A DNA stretch of 64,000 nucleotides from Pelagibius sp040217155 (GCA_040217155.1 JAVJNS010000026.1:310001-374000); one strand, 5' to 3'. Shown: positions 1 through 8,263, counted from the first letter of the stretch. Notes: a model not told the origin generated them from the letters alone. Numbers and translations: made by a program.

Positions 1-140
1 CCGGAACAGGTCTTGGTTTGGCGGTTGCCCGAACTGCCGCCCAATCCATGGGCGGCGACCTGCGACTGGTGAAGGCAGGCGGAACGGGCGACCTCGATCG
101 CGGGACCTGTTTCCTGGCCAGTTGGCCCGCTGCCGGCTAA
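1..140 (+). CDS. Sensor histidine kinase, C-terminal fragment (partial)
   Basis: This is the last 45 codons of a gene that enters from the left edge; the frame starts at base 3 and stops with TAA at 138-140. The fragment carries a GTGLGLAV motif followed by a GG-D-L segment, which is the G2 box and final strand of the HATPase_c domain of histidine kinases. It would phosphorylate a response regulator that lies outside the window. Nothing can be said of its sensor domain. The next gene starts about 320 bases downstream, so co-transcription is uncertain. Confidence 0.75.
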   Translation, partial: GTGLGLAVARTAAQSMGGDLRLVKAGGTGDLDRGTCFLASWPAAG

Positions 141-460
141 CCCGGGAAATATCAAGCGACTGTGCCGCGATCACACGGCGCGGCAGCTGATCTACCTTGC
201 TTTTGCGCCATTTACAGACCGGATACAACCACCGATCTCGTTGAGGTTGTAAAAATAATTTCAAATATCGTTATAGTATAATTTTCCAATTTATTATAAT
301 TCGCACGGCCTTTGTCGCGCGCTTTCGCCAGGCTATCGAAGAGAATCATGCAGAAATTACAATTACACTAGTTTTGCGCGAATTTTCCTTTGGGACTTCA
401 TAGCTGTTTCGCGTAGATTGAGGCTGGGGTCTTGGAATCAATGAAAAACATGGAGTTCGA
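141..460. other. AT-rich intergenic region upstream of the XRE regulator
   Basis: No gene is seen in this 320-base gap. Bases about 240-380 are clearly AT-rich against the GC-rich neighbours and hold two TATAAT hexamers (277-282 and 295-300), though neither has a convincing -35 box at 16-18 bases. A 7-bp inverted repeat, TACAACC at 224-230 and GGTTGTA at 245-251, has no following T-tract and looks more like an operator or leader hairpin than a terminator. A good ribosome binding site (GGAG, five bases before the ATG) ends the region. Confidence 0.5.
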
Positions 461-910
461 ATGCTTGCTCAACAAACCATCGGTAAGGCCAGACAGGCTC
501 ACCCGGTTGATGTCCACGTTGGCGGACGCGTGCGCCTGCGCAGGGTGTTCTTAGGCTATTCGCAGGAAAAGCTGGCCAACGCCTTAGGGCTGACATTCCA
601 GCAGATTCAAAAGTACGAACGCGGTGCGAACCGGATCAGTGCGAGTAAACTCTATGAGCTGTCGCGCATCCTGAACGTACCGGTGACCTACTTCTTCGAG
701 GGTGTCGAATCTGAAGGCGACACCGGTGCGGCGAGCGGAGAAGCATCCACCGCTTCGGGGGCCGGTAACATTCACTCTTCCGATCCTGATTTTACCAATC
801 AGCGCGAAACCCTGCAGTTGATTAGCTCATACTACCGGATTCCCGATGCCAAGGTCCGGGCAGAGGTGCTGTCGCTGCTGAAGACCTTGGGCCGCAGTGC
901 GGAGGGCTGA
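461..910 (+). CDS. XRE/Cro-family transcriptional regulator
   Basis: A 149-residue DNA-binding protein. Residues 23-80 form a Cro/CI-type helix-turn-helix with the motif TFQQIQKYERG (45-55) in the recognition region. A Gly/Ser/Ala-rich linker (about 83-112) leads to a C-terminal helical segment (117-146) that may dimerise. The ATG is preceded by GGAG at a five-base spacing. It is a paralogue of the regulator at 14178-14630: both share the identical QQIQKYERG core, the loose linker and the C-terminal helix. The family is common in alphaproteobacteria but targets are mostly unknown. The long AT-rich upstream region suggests its own promoter, possibly autoregulated. Confidence 0.85.
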   Translation: MLAQQTIGKARQAHPVDVHVGGRVRLRRVFLGYSQEKLANALGLTFQQIQKYERGANRISASKLYELSRILNVPVTYFFEGVESEGDTGAASGEASTASGAGNIHSSDPDFTNQRETLQLISSYYRIPDAKVRAEVLSLLKTLGRSAEG

Positions 911-1154
911 TTGCGAGCCTCCAAGTCTTGCTGAACCAGAAGGGAAACTCATTGATCGACGGCGGACGTGACGGCGAGTATGTCGAGGGCGCGGCAGGAA
1001 GCGTTTGTTTCGCCGCCCTGGCTATGCGGAGAGGGTTCTTCAATGGGCGGCAACTGGTTGTCGGAAGTATTCTTTCGGCAGGCATCCCGCTGTAAGCTGA
1101 CGAGACTTCTCAAGCTACATTCGTCTAGTTGTGTGTCGAGGAGAAAGAAGAGCG

Positions 1155-1427
1155 ATGTCGGAGAACAACATTGAATCCATAGGTTTGAAGCACCGTGATC
1201 CACTCGAGGATGCGGCCGCGATCAAACGCTGCCTCGATTATCTGCGGATTGAAGCCGAGCGAACCGGTCTACCCTTTGCCGCGCATTTGATTGGCGTCGC
1301 GGCGGAGGCGGTATCGGACTCAATCGCCTTGTCGGAAAACTCGGTCGCCCGCATCAACCGCGACGGATCGGCGCAAATTGTTGCTTCTGCAGAAGCTGAG
1401 GTCGACACACCCAACCGTCGTCACTGA
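1155..1427 (+). CDS. Small hypothetical protein
   Basis: A 90-residue protein that I do not recognise. The ATG at 1155 is preferred over an upstream GTG at 1131 because a GAGGAG/AGAAGAG purine run precedes it. The N-terminal two thirds look helical (a region around DAAAIKRCLDYLRIEAE, then AAHLIGVAAEAV), followed by a polar tail. There is no signal peptide or membrane segment. It stands alone between the XRE regulator and the PilZ gene on the same strand, with about 150 bases of non-coding sequence on the 3' side. The reading frame and start are only moderately supported. Confidence 0.5.
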   Translation: MSENNIESIGLKHRDPLEDAAAIKRCLDYLRIEAERTGLPFAAHLIGVAAEAVSDSIALSENSVARINRDGSAQIVASAEAEVDTPNRRH

Positions 1428-1578
1428 CGCCACCGATTTCCGTGCCGCCGTCCCGCTTCCAACCGGCGGCGGCGGCAGGTTCGGGTCGACAGCGGCCCTG
1501 TGGTTAACGGCGGCGCTTGGCCGCTAACGAATTCTACAGAACCGCACCCTAGAGTCTTCGATCGGACCGAGGGAGGGC

Positions 1579-1935
1579 GTGTTGAACCGCAACAATGTCA
1601 AGATCATGCGTAAGGAACGCCGTCGCGATCGGCGGCGTGATTTACAGTTGCAAGCCCGCTTGGGCGCCAATGAAGTCATCGTGACGGACGTCAGCGCCGC
1701 CGGCTTTGGCGCCGCCATCGATGCTACCGAAAACCTTTCTTACGATTTTCGGCCTGGCCAGCGTCTGCGATTGGAACTGGATCCTCAGACGGGAAAAAGC
1801 GTCGCCTTTCTGGTCGAGATAACCCGACCAATAGGATCCGACGGCGTACTTGGGGGAAGGTTTGTTGACCTCAGCGACGAGGGCTACAACATCATCGAGT
1901 CCATCCTAACGGGCCGCATGCAGCGGCAGCGCTGA
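1579..1935 (+). CDS. PilZ-domain protein, putative c-di-GMP effector
   Basis: A 118-residue single-domain protein. It has both PilZ signatures: an arginine cluster (RRRD, residues 18-21, after several more Arg) and DVSAAG (37-42), which matches the DxSxxG element that contacts cyclic di-GMP. Such stand-alone PilZ proteins bind the second messenger and act on motility or polysaccharide targets. The GTG at 1579 lies only two bases after GGAGG (1572-1576), whereas the in-frame TTG at 1582 is five bases away, so TTG may be the true start. A REC-GGDEF protein near the other end of the window could supply the ligand, but no direct link is shown. Confidence 0.85.
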   Translation: MLNRNNVKIMRKERRRDRRRDLQLQARLGANEVIVTDVSAAGFGAAIDATENLSYDFRPGQRLRLELDPQTGKSVAFLVEITRPIGSDGVLGGRFVDLSDEGYNIIESILTGRMQRQR

Positions 1936-2008
1936 GGGTACCCACCTGACGCGGCTCTTGGCTATCTTAGATAGACGAGCCCCGTCGTCTCAGTGCCATC
2001 ACCGGCAC

Positions 2009-2806
2009 TCAGTCCCCCTGGGCGATCTGAGTCGCCGCTGTCTGAGGTTTGCGGGAATAGAAGATGTGGCGGCCGATCTGAGGGCCCTTGGCGAAGGCTT
2101 TGCGCCAAGCCGGCTTCACGTAGTCAGCGTGATACCACAGGGCGCCTTCGGAGGGATCTTCGGCACGGCCCCAGTAGACCTTGCTGGCCAGCTTTTTCGC
2201 TTCCGACCAGGCGACCGTGTCATCCACGTCGTCAGTCTTGCCGTCGCAGTACCAGGAGAACTGGCACTTGTTGAGAACTTCATCCGTGCCGTCCTGCACC
2301 ACGCCGCAAACCGAATCCGGAAAATAACGCGATGCGACCCGATTCATGACGACATAGGCTACTGCAAGCTTGCCATCGACCGGCTCGCTGCGGGCTTCGA
2401 AATAGATGTTCTGGGCGAGGCAGTTCAACTCTTGTCGCAGTTTGCCGGGGTTCGGCGTAAAGCTGCTGGCGATCTGCTCCTCGAGATCGAGTTGGCTGAT
2501 GCCGACCTGGCGCACGTAGAACTGATCCGGATCGATGTCATTGACGTCGACGGGAATGAAGCTCTGTGCCGTCACCCGGGTCCAGGTATCGTCGACGAAA
2601 TCGCTGGAGGCCACACTGGCCAGAGCGGCGCCGGCAAGAATGCAGGCGAAGGGCGCACTGATTGCCGAGTAGACCGCTTTTGTGCCCAGGCCGTGCCGGT
2701 GGCCGTGACTGTCATGGCGCTGCCCGGCGACCAGATGGTGCAGGGTCGCGAGCCAGTGGTCCTGTGGCGGCCGCCAATTGGCCAGCATGTGAGCAATCCG
2801 CTTCAT
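2009..2806 (-). CDS. SleB/CwlJ-type cell-wall hydrolase, membrane-anchored
   Basis: About 265 residues from the ATG at 2806; an upstream in-frame TTG (2950) would add 48 residues but has no ribosome site. One membrane segment near residues 44-68 is followed by a periplasmic part. The C-terminal domain is Hydrolase_2 (SleB family): it opens with NIYFEARSEP, where the Glu is the expected catalytic acid, then has AYVVMNR, QFSWYCDG and WYHADYVKP, all typical of the family. In non-sporulating proteobacteria these proteins remodel peptidoglycan. The gene converges on the PilZ gene and has a long, AT-rich, repeat-bearing upstream region, so its expression is probably regulated. Confidence 0.85.
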   Translation of the reverse strand: MKRIAHMLANWRPPQDHWLATLHHLVAGQRHDSHGHRHGLGTKAVYSAISAPFACILAGAALASVASSDFVDDTWTRVTAQSFIPVDVNDIDPDQFYVRQVGISQLDLEEQIASSFTPNPGKLRQELNCLAQNIYFEARSEPVDGKLAVAYVVMNRVASRYFPDSVCGVVQDGTDEVLNKCQFSWYCDGKTDDVDDTVAWSEAKKLASKVYWGRAEDPSEGALWYHADYVKPAWRKAFAKGPQIGRHIFYSRKPQTAATQIAQGD

Positions 2807-3422
2807 TTGTCGTCCGATACCCTGTGAACTGTCCGCGGTGCGCACCTTGGTCTGTGCTGGGGCCGTCGCTTCTTGGCCGGGTTCGCCGAACCTCCGCACT
2901 GGTGCCGAGAGCCCAACAGATGCTGTGTCCGCATCTAAAGGTTTACACAATCTTAACGGCTTCCATCAAGAAGAATCGTCTTTAATTTGAGATAAATTCC
3001 CCCTAATTTCTCGGGAAATTAACTATTAATCCAATCAATGTTTAAAAAGAATTCCGTAATTGTTCGAAACAATCTTACTTTCGCTCGAATTCAATTGAAC
3101 TCGCTCTGAAAAGATCGAATTATTTACTTAGTTCGACCAAGGCATTTTCAGTTCGACCGCAAGAATTCTAGGTTCGATTACAATGCATCTCATGCCCAAG
3201 GGAGGGCGACTCAACGGCCTTCTACTAGACTCTCGGTCGTTGGCTATTAGCCCCGTCCGGAGTCAGGCCGGACATTACTCTGGCTCGCCGATGGGCAAAG
3301 CGCGCGGGGCGGTGAGATCGCTGGGGCAGAAAAACGATCTGACGTGCTGGCGCGGCTTTCGAGTCGCGTTTCAGAGTTAATCAAAATGGTTAAAGAGTGC
3401 GGGTGAGGGAGGGGCTTGCGCC
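2807..3422. promoter_or_regulatory. AT-rich upstream region of the cell-wall hydrolase, with repeats and dyads
   Basis: No convincing gene lies here. The region separates the hydrolase start from the end of cysH, so it holds the hydrolase promoter (minus strand) and the end of the cys transcript. Visible structures: an inverted repeat with 7-bp arms, TAATTTC-TCGG-GAAATTA (3004-3021); a dyad ATTGTT-CGA-AACAAT (3059-3073); and six GNTCGA elements at 3062, 3083, 3113, 3131, 3151 and 3172. A near-match to the CtrA site (TTAA-N7-TAAA, 2982-2996) is also present. An ORF at 3183-3380 has no ribosome site and is not called. Confidence 0.5.
3062..3177. repeat. Short GNTCGA direct repeats at roughly helical spacing
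   Basis: GTTCGA occurs at 3062, 3131, 3151 and 3172, with GCTCGA at 3083 and GATCGA at 3113. Start-to-start distances are 21, 30, 18, 20 and 21 bases, mostly near two or three helical turns. This could be a cluster of binding sites for one regulator on one face of the DNA. On the strand of the hydrolase gene the element reads TCGAAC. Confidence 0.5.
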
Positions 3423-4217
3423 TCAGACCAGTCCCTTGCCGCTGCCGGCGGCCATGCGGGGCGCCTTGTGTATGCCACATTCGGTCTTGCCGCTGCCGCT
3501 CCAGCGACCGGCTCGTGAACCGGTCGCGCCGTCGCCTCTAAAGGTACAGGGTGCGCAGCCAACGGAAGGGTAGCCCTGAGCTGCAAGAGGGTGGCGCGGC
3601 AGCTTCCGCTCGACAAACGCCTGGGCAAGGTCGGCAGTGCTCCAAGTGGCCAACGGGTTGACCTTTATCCGCGAGTCGGCCGCTTCGAACAGTCCGAGTT
3701 GCCTTCGCCGGCCGCCTTGAAAACGCTTGCGGCCGTTGATCCAGGCGCTGAAGCCTGAAAGTGCACGCTCCAGCGGCAATACCTTGCGCAGTTGACAACA
3801 GAGATCCGGATTGCGCCGCCACAGAGTGCCGTCGCTGTCGGCCCAGCCCAAGTCGTCGTCAGCCGGTGAGACGTTGCGGACGGAGGTGAGACCGAGGTGA
3901 TCGATCAGCCTGTCCCGGTAAGCCAGTGTTTCGGGGAAATGCTTGCCGGTTTCCAGGAAGACGACCGGCGCGTGCCGGTTGACCTGCGCCACGAGATCCA
4001 ACAGCACCGCAGACTCCGTACCGAAAGAGGAGACCACCGCGATACGGCCGGCGAAGATCTCGTTGACGGCTGCGTCGAGCAGTGCTCTGCCATCAAGCCC
4101 GCCGTAGCGCAACTCCAAGAGGCGCGCGCGTTCACTCAGGCGCAGGACGTGATCCTGATTTGCTGCCGACCGGACCACCAGAGGAGGCCTGCCAAGTGGT
4201 GAAAGGGCATGATGCAT
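3423..4217 (-). CDS. cysH: Assimilatory adenylyl-sulfate (APS) reductase
   Basis: A 264-residue enzyme reducing activated sulfate to sulfite with thioredoxin. The fold is the PP-loop/PAPS reductase type: SSFGTESAVLL near residues 63-73 binds the nucleotide, and ECGIH holds the catalytic Cys247. Cys140-Cys141 (CCQLRKVLPL) and Cys221/Cys224 (GCAPC) are the ligands of a [4Fe-4S] cluster, which marks the APS-using rather than the PAPS-using subtype. The ATG at 4217 follows a GAGGAG; an upstream start would overlap the DUF934 gene. It is the last gene of the cysG-DUF2849-cysI-DUF934-cysH operon, about 30 bases after DUF934. Confidence 0.9.
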   Translation of the reverse strand: MHHALSPLGRPPLVVRSAANQDHVLRLSERARLLELRYGGLDGRALLDAAVNEIFAGRIAVVSSFGTESAVLLDLVAQVNRHAPVVFLETGKHFPETLAYRDRLIDHLGLTSVRNVSPADDDLGWADSDGTLWRRNPDLCCQLRKVLPLERALSGFSAWINGRKRFQGGRRRQLGLFEAADSRIKVNPLATWSTADLAQAFVERKLPRHPLAAQGYPSVGCAPCTFRGDGATGSRAGRWSGSGKTECGIHKAPRMAAGSGKGLV

Positions 4218-4246
4218 CGAACCGGAGACTCCTCTGGCAGCTACGG

Positions 4247-4753
4247 TCAGCCGGTGTCGGATGTCATGGCACGGCGCAGCACGCCGGCAGTAGAGCGGCC
4301 ATCGCCGGAAGGCTGATACCAAAGTGAAATTTCGGAAATCGCTTCCTGCCAGACGTCGGCGTTCTTGTCGCCTTCGATTTCAAAGGCGTCGAACCCACAG
4401 CGCAGCATAAAGAACAACTGGTCCCGCAAGACGTTGCCGACCGCCCGCAGTTCGCCGTTGAAGGCATAGCGCTCGCGCAGCAGACGAGCGTAGGAATAGG
4501 CACGCCCGTCACCGAAACGCGGGAACTCCAAGGCGATGAGGTCGAAATGTTCCAGGTCATCGGCAAACGCCGCCGGCGACTGGTCGCTCCTTAACCGCAA
4601 ACCCAGGCGGCCGTTTCGATTGCTCAAACCTTCGCGGTCCGCTTGCCACTGTTCAAGGGTGATTATGATGTCGCCCGCGGGGCTGAGGGCCGCGTCCTCG
4701 GACAGCGGCGCCCAGAGATCTTCGACGATGCGACCGTCTTTAAGCAGCGGCAT
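4247..4753 (-). CDS. DUF934 protein of the sulfite-reduction operon
   Basis: A 168-residue DUF934 (CysH-associated) protein of unknown biochemical role that regularly sits between cysI and cysH in proteobacteria. Recognisable parts are LLKDGRIVEDLW at the N-terminus, an ALEFPRFGDGRAYSYARLLR core and LFFMLRCGFDAFE. The start at 4753 overlaps the end of cysI by 14 bases and has an excellent AAGGAG six bases upstream, so translation is probably coupled to cysI. A longer open frame upstream is antisense-like noise inside cysI. It is likely an accessory or electron-transfer helper for sulfite reduction, but that is inference. Confidence 0.85.
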   Translation of the reverse strand: MPLLKDGRIVEDLWAPLSEDAALSPAGDIIITLEQWQADREGLSNRNGRLGLRLRSDQSPAAFADDLEHFDLIALEFPRFGDGRAYSYARLLRERYAFNGELRAVGNVLRDQLFFMLRCGFDAFEIEGDKNADVWQEAISEISLWYQPSGDGRSTAGVLRRAMTSDTG

Positions 4754-6395
4754 AGAGCTTCTCCTTAAAGGGTGTCGCACCGACACGGGCGTAGGTGTCG
4801 TTGAAGCGTTCGCCGTCCTGGCGCACTTCGAGGTAAGTATTGACGACATTCTCAATCGCATCGACCACATCATCGTAGGAAAAGGCCGGCCCCAGAATCT
4901 TCCCCACGGCGGCATCCTCGTCGGCGCTGCCGCCGAGCGTGATCTGGTAGAACTCTTCACCCTTCTTGTCGACGCCGAGAATGCCGATGTGGCCAACATG
5001 ATGATGGCCGCAGGCATTGATGCAGCCAGAGATCTTGATCTTGAGATCGCCGATTTCGTGCTGCCTGTTGAGGTCACTGAAGCGCTGCGAAATCCGCTGC
5101 GCCACAGGGATGGAGCGCGCGTTCGCGAGGTTGCAGTAGTCGAGCCCCGGACAGGCGATCATGTCTGATATCAGACCGATATTCGGCGTCCCGAGACCGT
5201 GCGCGCAGAGCGTCTCCCAGACCTGCGGAATGTCGGCCAGGCGTACGTGGGGAAGCACCAGGTTCTGTTCGTGGCTGATGCGGATCTCGTCGAAGCTGAA
5301 ACGTTTGGCCAGATCGGCGACCACTTCCATCTGCTCCGACGTGGCGTCGCCCGGTGCTCCACCTTCAGGCTTCAGGGAGATGCTGACACAGGCATAGCCA
5401 GGGGCCCTATGGGGCGTCAGGTTGCTGCGCGCCCAACGGGCGAAGTCGCGGTCTTCGAAGCGGCGCGCTTCGAAGGCTGGTTGATTGGCGTCCAGCGTTT
5501 CGAAAGCCGGCGGCGCGAAATAGGCTTCGACGCGCTCGATTTCCTCGACTGGCAGGGTGAGGGCGCCGTCCTTAATCTGCAGCCATTCGTCTTCAACCAG
5601 GTCCTTAAAGGCTTCCACACCTGTTTGCTGCACAAGGATCTTGATGCGAGCCTTGTAAATGTTGTCGCGCCGGCCGAGCTGGTTGTAGACGCGCAGGATC
5701 GCTTCCAGGTAGCTCAGCAGGTGCTGCTTGGGCAGGAACTTCCGAATCGTGGTGCCGATGACGGGCGTGCGCCCAAGGCCTCCCCCAACGATTACCTCAA
5801 AACCCACCTCGCCGGCGTCGTTGCGGCGGATCTGCAGGCCGATGTCGTGGAAGCGCACCGCGGCACGGTCGTTGGGCGCTCCGGTGATGGCGATCTTGAA
5901 TTTTCGCGGCAGGAAGGAGAACTCTGGGTGCAGGCTCGACCACTGGCGCATGATTTCCGCGTAGACGCGCGGATCCTCGATCTCGTCCGCGGCGGCGCCG
6001 GCGAAGTGATCCGCCGTCACGTTGCGGATGCAATTGCCGCTGGTCTGGATGGCATGCATCTCGACGTCCGCGAGATCGTTCAGGATGTCCGGCACGTCAT
6101 GCAGTTGCGGCCAGTTGTACTGAATGTTCTGGCGCGTGGTGAAGTGGCCGTAGCCGCGGTCATAGTCGCGGGCGATATCGGCCAGCCTGCGCAGCTGGCG
6201 CGAAGACAGAGTCCCGTAGGGCACGGCGACGCGCAGCATGTAAGCGTGGAGCTGAAGGTAGAGTCCGTTCATCAGGCGCAACGGCCTGAACTCCTCCTCG
6301 CTGAGTTCACCGGCGAGGCGGCGCTCCACCTGGCCACGGAATTGCGTCACGCGCTGTTGCACGAAGGTCAGATCGAACTCATCGTAGCGGTACAT
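4740..6395 (-). CDS. cysI: Nitrite/sulfite reductase, siroheme and [4Fe-4S] subunit
   Basis: A 551-residue haemoprotein reducing sulfite to sulfide (nitrite is possible in this family). It has the duplicated ferredoxin-like and siroheme domains: the N-terminal half carries GHFTTRQNIQYNW and TSGNCIRN, and the C-terminal half has the cluster ligands in CPGLDYCNLANARS and GCINACGHHH. The ATG at 6395 is preferred over a TTG 18 bases upstream. It lies 14 bases after DUF2849 and overlaps DUF934. With cysG supplying siroheme at the head of the same operon, sulfite rather than nitrite is the probable substrate. No separate flavoprotein (CysJ) is seen, so the electron donor is probably ferredoxin. Confidence 0.9.
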   Translation of the reverse strand: MYRYDEFDLTFVQQRVTQFRGQVERRLAGELSEEEFRPLRLMNGLYLQLHAYMLRVAVPYGTLSSRQLRRLADIARDYDRGYGHFTTRQNIQYNWPQLHDVPDILNDLADVEMHAIQTSGNCIRNVTADHFAGAAADEIEDPRVYAEIMRQWSSLHPEFSFLPRKFKIAITGAPNDRAAVRFHDIGLQIRRNDAGEVGFEVIVGGGLGRTPVIGTTIRKFLPKQHLLSYLEAILRVYNQLGRRDNIYKARIKILVQQTGVEAFKDLVEDEWLQIKDGALTLPVEEIERVEAYFAPPAFETLDANQPAFEARRFEDRDFARWARSNLTPHRAPGYACVSISLKPEGGAPGDATSEQMEVVADLAKRFSFDEIRISHEQNLVLPHVRLADIPQVWETLCAHGLGTPNIGLISDMIACPGLDYCNLANARSIPVAQRISQRFSDLNRQHEIGDLKIKISGCINACGHHHVGHIGILGVDKKGEEFYQITLGGSADEDAAVGKILGPAFSYDDVVDAIENVVNTYLEVRQDGERFNDTYARVGATPFKEKLYAAA

Positions 6396-6409
6396 CGTTC
6401 TCGTCCCTT

Positions 6410-6739
6410 TCAAGCGGCCCGGATGTGTGGCGTCGGGTCGCTTTTCGCCGTGTGGGTGTTTCTATAGTCGGCGCGCACCGTGGGGCCGGCGGCGCGGATG
6501 ATCTCGCGGGTCGAAAGCGGCTGCAGAATGCCGTCGATCTCGACAACTTCCATCGCATAGACTGAGACGACAAGCCGCGCGGCGACGTCGGCTTCCGCCT
6601 GGGCCATCATTTCCTGCACGACGCTGTCATCGTCGCTGATCCGGCTCTCATTCAGGTGATTGGACCACTTGCCGCTGTCGGTCAGGTAGACGATGTCGCC
6701 CTGACGCAGCCGATTGGCGGTGATTGCTTTCAGGCTCAT
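6410..6739 (-). CDS. DUF2849 protein of the cys operon
   Basis: A 109-residue protein of the DUF2849 family, known almost only from alphaproteobacterial cys operons between cysG and cysI, with no established biochemical activity. The N-terminus (AITANRLRQGDIVYLT) and the segment AARLVVSVYAMEVVEIDG are typical. A GGAG lies nine bases before the ATG. Gaps of 14 bases on either side support a single transcript with cysG and cysI. It has no signal peptide or membrane segment, so it should be cytoplasmic; it may help assemble or feed the sulfite reductase, which is inference from position only. Confidence 0.85.
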   Translation of the reverse strand: MSLKAITANRLRQGDIVYLTDSGKWSNHLNESRISDDDSVVQEMMAQAEADVAARLVVSVYAMEVVEIDGILQPLSTREIIRAAGPTVRADYRNTHTAKSDPTPHIRAA

Positions 6740-6753
6740 GCCGGAAGTCTCCG

Positions 6754-8184
6754 TTAAACCGCCAGCGCGCGCGGCTGGGCCGCTGCAAGGGCGTCGTGCA
6801 ATTCTGCGGCGAGATCCGCTTCCAGGGACTTGCGGGCGACTTCGCCGATGATGATGAGTGCTGGGCCGTCGATGCCGGCCGTCTGCAAGCGGCTTGCCAG
6901 TTCTTCCAGTCGACCGGTGACGACGCGCTGCTCGGGGCGGGTGCCGTTCTCGATCACCGCGACCGGAGTTCCGGCCGAAAGCCCGTGCGCGATCAGCCGT
7001 TCGGCCACCGTTCCGGCCGTGGAGACGCCCATGTAGACCGCGAGTGTTTGTTTGTTGCCGGCCAGGCTCGCCCAGTCGAGATCAGGCGCGCCGTCGCGGG
7101 CGTGGCCGGTCAGGAAAGTAACCGCCAGCGCGGTGCCTCGCAGGGTCAGCGGAATTCCGGCCGCGGCAGCACACCCGGCCGCCGCGGTGACCCCCGGAAC
7201 CACTTCCACGGCGACGCCGCGGGCCCGCAGATAACCCATTTCCTCGCCACCACGGCCAAAAATGAAGGGGTCACCGCCCTTGAGGCGCACGACGCGTCGG
7301 CCGGCTAAGGCATGCTCGGCCATCAAGGCGTTGATTTCATCTTGGGTTTTGGTGTGATCGGCCTTGGCCTTGCCGACATAGATCCGCTCGGCATCACGGC
7401 GGGCGTAGTCGACGATTTCCGGCCCCACCAGCTTGTCGTAGAGCACCACATCGGCTTCCTGGAGGCGGCGCAGCGCCTTGAAGGTGAGGAGGTCGGGGTC
7501 ACCCGGCCCGGCGCCGACGATCGCGACGGAGCCTGCCTCCTGCACCCGGGCGGCACGGCCATTGACCAGACCGAGCATGGCCTCGCGGGCGCCGATCTCA
7601 TCGCCGGCCAGCACTTTGTCGGCGATGGGCCCGCTGAAGAAGCGCTCCCAGAAGCGCCGGCGGCGGCTGCCGTCGTGAACTTGCGCGGCAACGGCGTCAC
7701 GGAAAGCGCCGGCAAAGCGCGCCAGGCGGCCGAGATTGGCCGGCAGCAGGGATTCAAGACGTTCACGGATCTGGCGGGCCAGGACCGGCGAGCTGCCGCC
7801 GCTGGAAATGCCGATGACCAGGGGGTCGCGGTCGATGATCGCCGGGGTGATGAAGCTGGAAAGTTCAGGCCGGTCGACGACGTTGACGGGCACGCCGGCG
7901 GCCTGGGCCGCTGCGGCGACCGCCTCGTCCACCGAGAGCAGGCCGGTGGCGCTGATCACAAGACCGCAGCCCTCGATATCGCCAGCCGAGAAGTCGCGTT
8001 GCAGCCAGGAGATCTCCTTACGGCGTGCCGTGTCGACAACTTCGGCAGTGGCCGAGGGGGCAACCACGGTCACCGCCGCGCCGGCTTTCAGCAGCAAGCG
8101 CAGTTTGCGCATGGCCATTTCACCGCCGCCGACGATCAGACTGGGACGCAGCGTGAGGTCGTGAAATGCCGGAAAATATCGCAT
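6754..8184 (-). CDS. cysG: Siroheme synthase (precorrin-2 dehydrogenase/ferrochelatase and uroporphyrinogen-III methyltransferase)
   Basis: A 476-residue bifunctional enzyme. Residues 1-205 are the CysG-N type module: an NAD-binding IVGGGEMAMRK followed by NVVDRPELSSF and ISSGGSSPVLAR, which oxidises precorrin-2 and inserts iron. Residues about 218-460 are the SUMT methyltransferase with VGAGPGDPDLLTFKALR and VRLKGGDPFIFGRGGEE. The product, siroheme, is the cofactor of CysI encoded two genes later. It is the first gene of the minus-strand cys operon; its promoter must lie in the 279 bases shared with the divergent lipoprotein gene. Confidence 0.95.
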   Translation of the reverse strand: MRYFPAFHDLTLRPSLIVGGGEMAMRKLRLLLKAGAAVTVVAPSATAEVVDTARRKEISWLQRDFSAGDIEGCGLVISATGLLSVDEAVAAAAQAAGVPVNVVDRPELSSFITPAIIDRDPLVIGISSGGSSPVLARQIRERLESLLPANLGRLARFAGAFRDAVAAQVHDGSRRRRFWERFFSGPIADKVLAGDEIGAREAMLGLVNGRAARVQEAGSVAIVGAGPGDPDLLTFKALRRLQEADVVLYDKLVGPEIVDYARRDAERIYVGKAKADHTKTQDEINALMAEHALAGRRVVRLKGGDPFIFGRGGEEMGYLRARGVAVEVVPGVTAAAGCAAAAGIPLTLRGTALAVTFLTGHARDGAPDLDWASLAGNKQTLAVYMGVSTAGTVAERLIAHGLSAGTPVAVIENGTRPEQRVVTGRLEELASRLQTAGIDGPALIIIGEVARKSLEADLAAELHDALAAAQPRALAV

Positions 8185-8263
8185 AAATCGCCTACCTGCC
8201 TGTCAATGCTGCCCTTTTTAAGCCGCTTGGGGCGGCAGATCGCGGGGCTTCGAACGCGTCTTT

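Noticed and set aside
968..1174. A 68-codon ORF between the XRE gene and the small hypothetical gene
   Set aside because: It overlaps the better supported 1155-1427 frame and has no family resemblance.
2982..2996. TTAA-N7-TAAA near the cell-wall hydrolase
   Set aside because: One half-site is mismatched; it is noted only as a weak CtrA candidate and not annotated as a separate site.
3183..3380. A 65-codon ORF in the AT-rich region before the hydrolase
   Set aside because: It has no ribosome site, no family resemblance and lies inside a probable regulatory region.
3377..3393. TTAA pair resembling a CtrA site
   Set aside because: The spacing is nine bases rather than seven, and it lies about 570 bases from the nearest start.
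5199..6467. A 422-codon plus-strand frame inside cysI
   Set aside because: It is antisense to a sulfite reductase gene with intact cofactor ligands and has no domain signal.
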